DNA from: a virus
Reading direction: 5' to 3' (one strand)
Virus record (IMG/VR): IMGVR_UViG_3300028844_002848
Span: 1-35,953 of that record
DNA length: 35,953 nt
Shown here: positions 17,680 through 25,659 of the stretch, piece by piece
Position numbering within the stretch: position 1 is the stretch's first letter
How the letters are laid out: every line of letters begins with the position of its first letter
The notes under the pieces: model-generated
Databases searched by the model: none
The model's input: the letters and a program-made list of their open reading frames with translations, nothing else
What the model was told of the DNA's origin: nothing
Program-made: the position numbers and the translations under genes

Positions 17680-18093
17680 TCACCTAACTATACCTTTACA
17701 TTTTACTAATTGTGTCGTTGTACCTATAACTTGTATTGGTCCACCTGCGTTAGCACCAGTAGCTGTTAATTGAATACCGGGTGGAATCTCAATTTCTATA
17801 ACTGCATCAGTTAATAATGCGTTAACTATTTCTTCAATCCTTATCACTTCCATCTGAAGATCTATATTTTTACCACCACTAGGTAATGGTTCTATACCAA
17901 TTCCCACTTCTTTCTTCCTCTCAACTATCCTACTAGCGATATCTATAGGACTTAAACCATTTCTAAATTTAGTACCAGTTAGTATTAATCCTGGTGGGAT
18001 AGGTTTAAGTTTGGTGGGTGGTTTAAATGCATTTTTAATTAAAGAAGCAATAACCCCTATCGTACCCATTACACCGTTTGATCCTGTTGCCAT
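17680..18093 (-). CDS. Hypothetical baseplate-region protein
   Basis: 137 aa, Gly/Ile/Pro-rich. The N-terminus (MATGSNGVMGTIGVIASLIK) is mildly hydrophobic, not a convincing membrane span. The middle has KPIPPGLILTGTKFRNGLSP, and the C-terminal 45 residues are beta-rich (AVIEIEIPPGIQLTATGANA, then QVIGTTTQLVKCKGIVR). It sits between a large tail protein and the coiled-coil gene, 12 bases from its upstream neighbour. A small baseplate wedge, hub or spike-tip protein is possible, but no PAAR motif was recognised, so it is left unassigned. Confidence 0.65.
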   Translation of the reverse strand: MATGSNGVMGTIGVIASLIKNAFKPPTKLKPIPPGLILTGTKFRNGLSPIDIASRIVERKKEVGIGIEPLPSGGKNIDLQMEVIRIEEIVNALLTDAVIEIEIPPGIQLTATGANAGGPIQVIGTTTQLVKCKGIVR

Positions 18094-18105
18094 AATTTTA
18101 TTTTT

Positions 18106-19782
18106 TTAATCACAAAATCTACCTTTACTACCTGATTGTAGATTTATGTTTACGTTACTTAATGAGTTTAAATTTACGCTGTTGGCAAATCCACCCACTT
18201 TATCTGCAGCACCCTGTGCTTTACCAAATAACTCATTAACTTTTTCTAATGAATTATTAATACCTTTAGGTAGTAAACTATTAACACTTTTAATGTCATT
18301 AATATTTCTTTCTTTAAGTTTTTTAGTTATATAACAAGTTATTAAATTTTTTAATGCTTTTAACACTAAAGGTAATAGGTAATCATATATCAATTTTCTA
18401 ATTATTTCTGAAATAATATCCTTAATTACACACTTAAACTCATTTAATATTTTTTTAACCTTGGTTTCCTTTATCGGTTCACCATTAACTAAAAAATATA
18501 ACATATTCATCATTAGTAAATTTTTAGGTGTTAACACTAATTTAGTTAATGATATATTTAATGACGTTATGAAATTAGCTAAAAACTCTGCAGAGGCATT
18601 ATTTTTATCTAAATTTTTAACACCTTCAGTAGATTCATCTATTAAGTCATCTATTGCATCAGTATATGATTTTACTTTATCAGACAAATTATTAGATGAT
18701 TTTATATTGTTATTAATAGAATTTAGAGTTTCAAATGATATTGAACTAGTTTGTTTACCACAACATTTTTTGAATTGTTTAACACCAAGTTTTTTTTGTT
18801 TCACCAAATCACTAATGTCATCATCTACCTCATCATCTAAAGAATCGTCAATATTGTCAATACCCTTTTCTATATACTCCCTCATCGCAGATTCAAACGA
18901 TACAACTTTATTAACACATTCATCAGATAAGTCTATTTTATTTGTTAAAGCCCCATATATTATATCTACTACATTAGGTATGACTTTATCTACATCAAAA
19001 AGTGGGTTTTGACTATTAAAATAATCGTTTATGAAAGTGATTAATGTTTTATCTCGATAACTATCCATTATCCTAACATTAATTACTCTGGGTCTATGTT
19101 CAATATTCTGGTATTCTACATTACCGTCAGACTCTATAAAAGCATTATTACTATTAAGGGAAACACCATTTTCATAATATCTAAATTCTGCAATGTTCAT
19201 ATTATTAATAGAATCTTTCCATATTAGTGGTTGACCATTTGCTTGTATCACTTCCCATAAAAAAGCGTTCATATCGTTACAAATACCATTTGGGTCACAA
19301 GTACCTTCATAAAATAATTTACCAGATTCGGTATTAGGATTCGCAGCAAACAAACAAACTAAATCAATTTTATTTAATTCTACATTATATCCTATTCCTG
19401 TAGTACCATCACTTTGTGTTTGTAATAACCAATCAGGTATTGTAGGATCAATTTTACACGCATAACAACTTTTTAACGATAATTTAAGATTAAGAGCTAA
19501 ATCTTTTGATAGTGGTTCTAATTGTTCAACTAACCAATTAATCAATTGCATACGCATTCCATCATAGTTGATACCAGTAATAAGCGCTAATAAATCATTT
19601 AAGAAATCTACAACTGACTGACTGGGGTTTAAATTTGGTACGTCAGGTAGGACGTTTGGGATTTCTAAGTTTGGTAAGTTATTACACGTTGTTTGTTTTA
19701 GAGTGATTAATTCAAAAATCTGCCTTTTTATACCTTCGATAATATCAGGTTCACATATAACATTTTTTAATTTTTTTCCCAT
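18106..19782 (-). CDS. Large tail/baseplate structural protein
   Basis: 558 aa. The N-terminal 100 residues are helical with a Pro-rich stretch (LEIPNVLPDVPNLNPSQSVV). Cysteines occur in CYACKIDP and EGTCDPNGIC. The central part contains GQPLIWKDSINNMNIAEFRY, then an acidic helical region near 300-330. The C-terminal part has helices and a hydrophobic stretch (KLIYDYLLPLVLKALKNLIT), which could be an amphipathic bundle and not a true membrane segment. It is upstream of the baseplate genes in one operon. The specific role is unknown; virion status is inferred from context. Confidence 0.7.
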   Translation of the reverse strand: MGKKLKNVICEPDIIEGIKRQIFELITLKQTTCNNLPNLEIPNVLPDVPNLNPSQSVVDFLNDLLALITGINYDGMRMQLINWLVEQLEPLSKDLALNLKLSLKSCYACKIDPTIPDWLLQTQSDGTTGIGYNVELNKIDLVCLFAANPNTESGKLFYEGTCDPNGICNDMNAFLWEVIQANGQPLIWKDSINNMNIAEFRYYENGVSLNSNNAFIESDGNVEYQNIEHRPRVINVRIMDSYRDKTLITFINDYFNSQNPLFDVDKVIPNVVDIIYGALTNKIDLSDECVNKVVSFESAMREYIEKGIDNIDDSLDDEVDDDISDLVKQKKLGVKQFKKCCGKQTSSISFETLNSINNNIKSSNNLSDKVKSYTDAIDDLIDESTEGVKNLDKNNASAEFLANFITSLNISLTKLVLTPKNLLMMNMLYFLVNGEPIKETKVKKILNEFKCVIKDIISEIIRKLIYDYLLPLVLKALKNLITCYITKKLKERNINDIKSVNSLLPKGINNSLEKVNELFGKAQGAADKVGGFANSVNLNSLSNVNINLQSGSKGRFCD

Positions 19783-19784
19783 GA

Positions 19785-20162
19785 TTAAACATCGTATTCA
19801 GTATTATTTTTATCACTCTTTTCTTTAAACAACTCCCTTAACATATCTTTATCTTTTTCTGTTATAGAATCGTTAGTAGGTACCTGTTTATCATCACTTT
19901 TATCAGTTACTATTTGACTTTGTAGTTTAGCTAAAGATAGTTTTTTATCTATAGCAGTTTCTAATATTTTAAGTGTTTCATTATTAACTTTACCTATCTG
20001 ATATTCATCATTTACATCGTCAATCTCAGCCCTAGTTTTCCTTTCATTTAGTTCTTTTCTAGCACTATTCATTATATTAACACAATCATTATAAATTTCT
20101 TGCATAAATTCTTGTAGACTATCTTTATCTAAATTAATTTTAGTTTTCTTAGGGCGACCCAT
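19785..20162 (-). CDS. Small helical protein (MGRPKK start)
   Basis: 125 aa, basic start MGRPKKTKINLDKDS, then long helices (LQEFMQEIYNDCVNIMNSAR, KILETAIDKKLSLAKLQSQI) and an acidic polar tail. The helical core ending in 'LAKLQSQIV' resembles the small helical domains of phage terminase small subunits, and the basic N-terminus would suit nucleic acid contact, so it is an alternative small-terminase candidate. A regulatory partner of the neighbouring late sigma factor is also possible. Both are inference. A putative late promoter box precedes it and the large tail gene follows after two bases. Confidence 0.65.
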   Translation of the reverse strand: MGRPKKTKINLDKDSLQEFMQEIYNDCVNIMNSARKELNERKTRAEIDDVNDEYQIGKVNNETLKILETAIDKKLSLAKLQSQIVTDKSDDKQVPTNDSITEKDKDMLRELFKEKSDKNNTEYDV

Positions 20163-20177
20163 ATCTTTTATTTAACT

Positions 20178-20185
20178 ATAAATAT
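20178..20185 (-). promoter_or_regulatory. Putative late promoter box (ATATTTAT, minus strand)
   Basis: On the minus strand it reads AGATATTTATAGTTAAATAA, with the box ending 15 bases before the ATG at 20162. It would head the tail operon (19785 down to 14736). Confidence 0.4.
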
Positions 20186-20200
20186 CTAAAAAATAAAATT

Positions 20201-20953
20201 TTAAATTAAACCATCGTCAATTTTATCATTTTTCAAAAGAACGTATATCTTCTTAAACCTTCTCATAGATACTCTAATATCTTTTGTGGTTAAATCAGAC
20301 ATTTCTCTTATATATGATAATATCAAATTTTTGTTGTATTTGTTACCACTTTCTACTTGTTCAAATATGGTTTCCCAATTATCTAAAACAGTGATTAAAG
20401 AATTACCTACCTTTATTTCGTTTTCAGATAACTTAGTACCACTATTATCTGACAATTCCTTTTTAATACTATCTGATATCTCACAGATAAACACATCTAA
20501 TGGTGTTTTATCGTTATCTTCTATATTATTATAGATGAAATCATCCATAGTTTCTATAGTCTTATAAACATCATCATACCTTATATCAGTCCTCACTTTC
20601 TTATCATCTTTAATTAATTGACCTAAAAGATAATGTTTACAAATAGTACCAAAATAAGAATATGCCTTCTTATTTTTATCGGGTTTAAAATTATGCATTT
20701 TAGTTACTAAAAATGAAAGAGTATCAGCATGCATATCCTCAAAAGTATAGTCTTTACGATATAACTTATATCTCCTAATAATAGAATCTATCATTTTATT
20801 TATAGGATGTCTAAGATAATCATTATATATTTTATTCCTTTCACTATACGACTCAGAAGTTAAAAATTCAACTACTGCAGTTTCTTGTTCAGGTCCAAAA
20901 TATAGGTTTGTTGTTCTTTTACGACCTCTTTTTTTAGGTTGTTCTTCCGACAT
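20201..20953 (-). CDS. Late-transcription sigma factor (gp55-like)
   Basis: 250 aa. Region 2-like helices run from about residue 50 to 118: DSIIRRYKLYRKDYTFEDMH, FLVTKMHNFKPDKNKKAYSY, FGTICKHYLLGQLIKDDKKV. The phrase 'FNPDK..KAYSYF..I..' is characteristic of T4 gp55-type sigma factors, which direct host RNA polymerase to short -10-only late promoters. A further helical domain lies at about 145-240 (ILSYIREMSDLTTKDIRVSM), which could act as a short region-4-like segment. The N-terminus is basic (PKKRGRKRTT). It lies directly upstream of the tail operon it probably controls, and eight bases after the GT2 gene stop. Confidence 0.85.
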   Translation of the reverse strand: MSEEQPKKRGRKRTTNLYFGPEQETAVVEFLTSESYSERNKIYNDYLRHPINKMIDSIIRRYKLYRKDYTFEDMHADTLSFLVTKMHNFKPDKNKKAYSYFGTICKHYLLGQLIKDDKKVRTDIRYDDVYKTIETMDDFIYNNIEDNDKTPLDVFICEISDSIKKELSDNSGTKLSENEIKVGNSLITVLDNWETIFEQVESGNKYNKNLILSYIREMSDLTTKDIRVSMRRFKKIYVLLKNDKIDDGLI

Positions 20954-20961
20954 AACATATT

Positions 20962-21741
20962 TTAATTTTCATATGTTATCTCTCTATCTTCAGTGAAAAA
21001 ATATTCTTTTTTAGCTTTATTAACCCAAAACTTACTTTCTAACACATCAATAGTATTTTTATATTCTACAAATAACGAACCTTCTCTATTGTTAGTATGT
21101 TTATAACCTAACTTTGGTATTACCATAATAGTTACGTCATTATAAGACATCCTTAACAAAAATTCATATGTGAATGTTAACTTCATATTAGTTTTTAACC
21201 CACCTGATTCTAAGAACAACTCTTTTTTCACTATCATACCATCAAAATTAAAATTCTGAACTTTCTGTAGTGTGTTATTATCTAAAACACCCATAACTTC
21301 ACTAAATTCTTTAGCCCAAACACTTTCATTAGTAAATGAGATAAATTGTCCATTTTCATCAGTTTCATAAACTATCGGTAAAAATACGCCAACTTCAGGG
21401 TATGAATCGATATATTCAGACCCATTTTTAATCCATATCGGGGATAATTCATCGTCGTACTCTACAAATGTGAAATATTCTGTTTCACATTGTTCAACAC
21501 CGTAATTGATTTGGGATTGGAAATCATAATTCCCTGTTTCATTATGGATAACTTTTGTTATTTCCTTTAAATCACCAAAATCATAAGTTTCTAAAAACTT
21601 AGTTAAATTAGTATCGTCTGATCGAACAATTAAAACTTGATCAGGTATCGTCTTTTGATTTTTTATACTTTCAACACATCCGTTAATGTATTTTTCTTCT
21701 AACTTATGGATGGGTATAATTACTGTTATATTATTTGACAT
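20962..21741 (-). CDS. Glycosyltransferase, GT2-like (GT-A fold)
   Basis: 259 aa. It begins with the GT-A nucleotide-binding strand ITVIIPIHKLEEKYINGCVE and reaches a DxD-like metal site VEYDDELS at 93-100; NFDGMIVKKELFLESGG (about 165-180) is the acceptor-loop region common to GT2 proteins. It probably transfers a sugar from a nucleotide donor in the cytoplasm. It stands next to a GT4-type gene and the late sigma factor, apart from the main sugar locus, which suggests a job tied to virion assembly, for example virion protein glycosylation. The minus-strand leader contains TATAAATATAAATT just before the ATG. Confidence 0.85.
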   Translation of the reverse strand: MSNNITVIIPIHKLEEKYINGCVESIKNQKTIPDQVLIVRSDDTNLTKFLETYDFGDLKEITKVIHNETGNYDFQSQINYGVEQCETEYFTFVEYDDELSPIWIKNGSEYIDSYPEVGVFLPIVYETDENGQFISFTNESVWAKEFSEVMGVLDNNTLQKVQNFNFDGMIVKKELFLESGGLKTNMKLTFTYEFLLRMSYNDVTIMVIPKLGYKHTNNREGSLFVEYKNTIDVLESKFWVNKAKKEYFFTEDREITYEN

Positions 21742-21761
21742 AATTTATATTTATATTTTTA

Positions 21762-22886
21762 TTATTTTTCAGTTACAACTGTTTCTTGTTCTTGTAATTT
21801 GGTTACCATAGTTTGTAATTCAACAGTCCTATTAGTAAAAAGTTTACTATATACTTCATTAAGTACCTCATCAGATGTCTCAACAGTATACTTATCTTGA
21901 TATTCTTTCATACCATTTAGAATGTTTTCAGGTAACGCATCCTCTAAATATAAACCAACCATAGTTGCAACAACATCAGGAATTGAATTTAAATTAGCTG
22001 TCCATATACCATTATCATTTAAGTTTAAGTTACCATTTTCATCTACAGTACCCATCCATTCAGGAACCATTCTAGGTATTTTACCAATTACTGGAGTGTT
22101 ACACTTCATAGATTCTATTGGGAATGTACCGAAACCAGATAACTCATCTAACCAAACACTAACAAAAGACTCTCCTAATTGTTTAGCGAAATCTTTTCTT
22201 GGTAATCCTGACATATCTCTAAAAGTAACAAACCTATAGTGTGGGTATTTCTGATAGAATATTTTAACTATCTTTAACAACTCTCTTTTGTCTCTAGATG
22301 ACATAGCAATTGTTGGTACCTTTGGTTTATCACTATTTGTGAAATAATCTGGAATACCTATAGGAATTTCATTTACATTCACACCTCTAAATAAAGACTT
22401 AGCATAATCACTAAGGTTTTTATTTGTAGTGATAACGTCTCTAATATTAAATTGTTCCCAACCTTCTCCAATCTCTAACATTTCAAAGATATATTCGTAA
22501 GATTGTAAAAATATCACTCTTTTACAAGGGAAATCTTTAGTTTGTTTCATTACACTAGCAAAAGCTTCAGGTATGATTACAAAATCTTGTGGACCAACTT
22601 GTAACTGTTGGGACTCTATAGAAATATGTGGTAAAGTAGCATATTCTTCACCCAACCATTCAGCGATACCCATACCTTCTTCATCTTCTCTTAATTTATA
22701 ATCGTTTTTATCGTGAAGTATCTGTGCGTTATAACCTAAGTCTCTAAGTTTTTTAGCATGTTCATATATTGTTGCAACACCGGCTGTTGGGTTACCTTTC
22801 GTATCTAACGTAAAAAAATAAATACCGAAGTCTTTGTTTTTAATTTTTTCGATAGAATTTTTAATGTTTTCTAATTGTTCACTCAT
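21762..22886 (-). CDS. Glycosyltransferase, GT4-like (GT-B fold)
   Basis: 374 aa. The N-terminal Rossmann half starts with FGIYFFTLDTKGNPTAGVAT and YEHAKKLRDLGYNAQILHD. The C-terminal half contains TIAMSSRDKRELLKIVKIFY and the GT4 donor-site signature SGFGTFPIESMKCNTPVIGK (the E of PIES being the conserved glutamate). A hydrophilic Gln/Glu/Thr tail ends it. It probably works with the adjacent GT2 gene; the two are 20 bases apart. The acceptor is unknown. Retaining transfer from a UDP- or GDP-sugar is typical of the family. Confidence 0.85.
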   Translation of the reverse strand: MSEQLENIKNSIEKIKNKDFGIYFFTLDTKGNPTAGVATIYEHAKKLRDLGYNAQILHDKNDYKLREDEEGMGIAEWLGEEYATLPHISIESQQLQVGPQDFVIIPEAFASVMKQTKDFPCKRVIFLQSYEYIFEMLEIGEGWEQFNIRDVITTNKNLSDYAKSLFRGVNVNEIPIGIPDYFTNSDKPKVPTIAMSSRDKRELLKIVKIFYQKYPHYRFVTFRDMSGLPRKDFAKQLGESFVSVWLDELSGFGTFPIESMKCNTPVIGKIPRMVPEWMGTVDENGNLNLNDNGIWTANLNSIPDVVATMVGLYLEDALPENILNGMKEYQDKYTVETSDEVLNEVYSKLFTNRTVELQTMVTKLQEQETVVTEK

Positions 22887-22909
22887 CTTTTTTTTATTTT
22901 ATTTTATTA

Positions 22910-23227
22910 TTATAATTCTTTTAATATACCCTTCATTAATAAAGTATTAAATGATAATTTAAATGGTGTACTAGTAGAATTCAAACCTACCATACCCATT
23001 TTATTGTCGATCTGTTCATTATATGATAACAATGAACCTATCATTTCTCTATACATCTCATATTTGATGACATCTAACTGTATACCTATCGTCTCAACTA
23101 CAGGTATGGAGTCGTCAACTACTTCTTCTTCAACATTAAAGTCATCTTCAATCCTACATATTTCAGATAACCTTTCAATATCAAAATACAATTCTTTCCC
23201 ACAAATTTCTAGTAATAAACTTTCCAT
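22910..23227 (-). CDS. Hypothetical small acidic protein
   Basis: 105 aa, acidic in the middle (RIEDDFNVEEEVVDDS) and hydrophobic at the end (FKLSFNTLLMKGILKEL). It is in line with the surrounding minus-strand genes, 23 bases before the GT4 gene. An opposing frame on the + strand across the same bases is longer by a few codons, but strand context and the absence of overlap with the GT4 start favour the minus-strand gene. No recognised domain. Confidence 0.55.
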   Translation of the reverse strand: MESLLLEICGKELYFDIERLSEICRIEDDFNVEEEVVDDSIPVVETIGIQLDVIKYEMYREMIGSLLSYNEQIDNKMGMVGLNSTSTPFKLSFNTLLMKGILKEL

Positions 23228-23270
23228 ATTTTTTATTTAAATTTTATAGTAAAAATATTATAAGTAAACA

Positions 23271-23900
23271 TTAAACATCTTCAAAATCTACTGTTTCAGT
23301 ATTTAACACTTTTTCTAATATTTTTTTATCGTCTACTAACTCTTTTAAATCTATTATGGTATAATCAGATTCACAATCTTTATTATAGTGGTTAATGACT
23401 TTAATAGAAACTTTACTTCGTGGTTTAGTATCTAATGTCGTAGGATTAGCTGTGATTAATATATCTACATGTTCCCACTTTTTATCAAAATCTCTAACGA
23501 AAATAATATTATTAACTTTAGAAGATAATTTAGATAAGAAGAATAATGTTGCTGGTTTACTATTATTTAACTCCTTACTTATCACTATAGGTGTGTGACC
23601 CATATCCTCAATTAAATTATGTAACTGATTTAAATGTTCAACACTATTTAATTTAGTCTCACCAGCGTGTCCGAAAATCTCTAATGATGACTCTACATAC
23701 ATAAATTCATTTAGTTGTTTTGTACCACCAGAAAAATCAAAGTAGTCTAATAAATCTAAAGACTTAATATTTCTTTCAGGTGTTTCCACACTTTCTTCTT
23801 CACCCTCTTCTAATGGTAAAGGGTTGTATTTGTCGTAAACCGACTCGAACTTTGTGATGAAATCTCTTATGACACCATCTATTGTTATACCTACTCTCAT
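23271..23900 (-). CDS. HAD-like protein with altered motif I
   Basis: 209 aa. The N-terminus MRVGITIDGVIRDFITKFES has the shape of HAD motif I as in 5'(3')-deoxyribonucleotidase-like proteins (hhhDxDGV), but the first Asp, the nucleophile, is replaced by Thr (T-I-D-G-V). Later segments fit the fold: HTPIVISKELNNSKPATLFF as motif II-like region and HVDILITANPTTLDTKP as motif III/IV-like. Loss of the nucleophile suggests it is not a phosphatase; it may bind nucleotide or serve a structural role. It lies nine bases after the phoH remnant in the same direction. HAD assignment is moderate. Confidence 0.65.
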   Translation of the reverse strand: MRVGITIDGVIRDFITKFESVYDKYNPLPLEEGEEESVETPERNIKSLDLLDYFDFSGGTKQLNEFMYVESSLEIFGHAGETKLNSVEHLNQLHNLIEDMGHTPIVISKELNNSKPATLFFLSKLSSKVNNIIFVRDFDKKWEHVDILITANPTTLDTKPRSKVSIKVINHYNKDCESDYTIIDLKELVDDKKILEKVLNTETVDFEDV

Positions 23901-23909
23901 ATAAAATTC

Positions 23910-24577
23910 TTATTTATCAGTTGAGTCCTCAATGTCTTCGAATATATCTTCGATAACTTTTATTATTGGATTTCTTACGACATCTTCTTGTTCCCTTAAC
24001 TCAACAGTACCAAAACCTTCAATGTCTTTAAACTTATTTAAAACAATCTCTAAAGAACTATCTTTTTTGTTTCTAATATCTTTTTGTCTAACATCTCCCA
24101 TAATAACCATTTTTGAGTTACTTCCAATTCTAGTCATTAATGTTCTAATATTATCCATAGATATGTTTTGAGCTTCATCAATTAATATTATAGAATTATC
24201 TATACTCCTACCCCTAGCGAATGCTATTGGTACTATTTCGATTACCCCTAATTCCATCAATTTTTCCATTCTAGATCTACCAATAATTTTTCTTATATTA
24301 TCGGTAAATGATTCCATAATTGGTGCCATTTTTTCTTTTAAATCACCAGGTAAATGCACGATAAATATGTTTTACCACTTCCTGGTAATCCACTACAGAT
24401 GGTAATTTCATTTTGTTTTATTGAGTTAACTAATTTTTTCTGGTTAACACTTTTACATTTGACGTTTATGGAAATTGTTGAGAAGAGTTTGTCCTCTTCA
24501 ACATTGTTTCTATTAAGATAATCTTGCATTTCAATTATCTCTTCTTCCGGAATTTCTTTATATTTTCTTCTACCCAT
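23910..24577 (-). pseudogene. phoH: phoH-like ATPase, broken by internal deletion and frameshift
   Basis: Two overlapping minus-strand frames together resemble one PhoH P-loop ATPase. The upstream half (24338-24577, 79 aa) carries the N-terminus and Walker A GLPGSGKT (63-70) and then reads TYLSC before running out of frame to a stop. The downstream half (23910-24359, 149 aa, opening with GTG in a different frame) starts at LPGDLKEKMAPIMESF and has Walker B ILIDEAQN (58-65) and sensor-like MGDVRQKD. In intact phage PhoH proteins roughly 30-40 residues, including the conserved strand before 'GFLPGDL', lie between these points; they are missing here. The frame change implies a deletion length of 3n+1. 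Natural decay, an assembly error, or two separately made halves are possible. Confidence 0.8.
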
Positions 24578-24629
24578 ATGTTAATAATAGTGTGTTAATT
24601 AAATATTGTGAATGTTATTTCCTAATATT

Positions 24630-25628
24630 TTACGCGTATATAATATCCTTTTCTTTATAATATGCTAACCAATACTCTACCATCTCATCTAACATCGTTT
24701 TAAACGTATATTTAGGTTCCCAACTCAACTTACTTCTTAATTTAGTAGAATCACCTTTTAAATCGGTTAATTCTTCAGGTCTCATATGTTTACCTGAAAT
24801 GACAACATAGTTTTGATAGTTTAAATCTAACTTAGTGAATACATAATCACAAAGTTCTTTAACTGAATGTGAAACGCCAGTGGAGCAAACATAATCATCA
24901 GGGTTATCAGTTTGTAACATTAACCACATAGCTTCAACATAGTCTTTAGCGTGTCCCCAATCTCTAGTTGCGTCTAAGTTACCTAAATGTAAATTATCCT
25001 GTAACCCTAATTTAATTTTAACTGCCGCCTTAACAACTTTATTGGTAACAAAATTAGTTCCACGTCTTGGTGATTCATGATTGAATAATATTCCATTCCA
25101 TATTTTCATTCCATATGAGTTTCTATAATTCCTACAAATATTATATGAAAATACTTTTGCACACCCATAAGGTGATACTGGTGATAGGGGCGTTGATTCT
25201 CTTTGGTACCCATCATTATCAATATTGTTACCAAACATTTCTGATGAACTTGCTTGATATATTTTAGATTTTGGTGAAACCATTCTAACTGCCTCTAATA
25301 AATTAAGTGTCCCTAACCCAGTTGCGTTTGCTGTGTAAATTGGTTGATCAAAACTAACTCTTACGTGTGATTGCGCAGCTAAATTATATATTTCATCTGG
25401 TTGAACCTCTTTTAAAACTCGCACTAAGGATGACATATCAGTTAAATCAGCGTATTCTAAATTAATTTTACCTGATGAACGTAAATGTTCTATCCTTGTT
25501 GATTGAGTTTCAGATACGGAATTACGTTTAACTGTTCCCCATACTTCATATCCTTTTTCTATTAAAAATTCTGCAAGGTAGGACCCATCTTGTCCGTTAA
25601 TTCCTGTTATTAGTGTTGTTTTTCTCAT
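24630..25628 (-). CDS. gmd: GDP-mannose 4,6-dehydratase
   Basis: 332 aa extended short-chain dehydrogenase that converts GDP-D-mannose to GDP-4-keto-6-deoxy-D-mannose, the precursor of GDP-fucose, GDP-rhamnose and GDP-perosamine. NADP-binding GINGQDGSYLAE at 9-20, NLAAQSHVRVSFDQP at 82-96 (typical of GMD), SSSEMFG at 127-133 with S128/E130, catalytic Y154-x3-K158 (SPYGCAK), NHESPRRGTNFVTNK at 183-197 and DATRDWGHAKDYVEAMW at 219-235 are all present and intact. It is the last gene of the sugar locus in transcription order. A perfect 12-base palindrome lies two bases before its start. Gmd genes are known in cyanophages and chloroviruses. Confidence 0.95.
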   Translation of the reverse strand: MRKTTLITGINGQDGSYLAEFLIEKGYEVWGTVKRNSVSETQSTRIEHLRSSGKINLEYADLTDMSSLVRVLKEVQPDEIYNLAAQSHVRVSFDQPIYTANATGLGTLNLLEAVRMVSPKSKIYQASSSEMFGNNIDNDGYQRESTPLSPVSPYGCAKVFSYNICRNYRNSYGMKIWNGILFNHESPRRGTNFVTNKVVKAAVKIKLGLQDNLHLGNLDATRDWGHAKDYVEAMWLMLQTDNPDDYVCSTGVSHSVKELCDYVFTKLDLNYQNYVVISGKHMRPEELTDLKGDSTKLRSKLSWEPKYTFKTMLDEMVEYWLAYYKEKDIIYA

Positions 25629-25630
25629 TC

Positions 25631-25642
25631 GATAATATTATC
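25631..25642. promoter_or_regulatory. 12-base palindrome before gmd
   Basis: GATAATATTATC is a perfect palindrome ending two bases before the gmd ATG and within the 31-base gap to the previous gene. It could be an operator or RNA-processing site. The prohead protease start has a similar-sized palindrome of different sequence at 9845-9856. Confidence 0.25.
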
Positions 25643-25659
25643 AATAAATTCACTTAAAG

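Noticed and set aside
18461-19012. A 183-aa open frame on the + strand
   Set aside because: It lies fully inside the 558-aa tail gene on the other strand, has Ser/Leu-rich low-quality composition typical of antisense frames, and no separate leader.
22875-23240. A 121-aa + strand frame opposite the 105-aa gene
   Set aside because: It would overlap the GT4 start on the opposite strand and is alone on the + strand in a minus-strand operon; Ser/Ile/Leu-rich antisense composition.
24338-24362. Programmed -1 ribosomal frameshift as explanation for the two phoH frames
   Set aside because: No X-XXY-YYZ slippery heptamer in the correct frame at the overlap, and a frameshift would still not restore the missing 30-40 residues.
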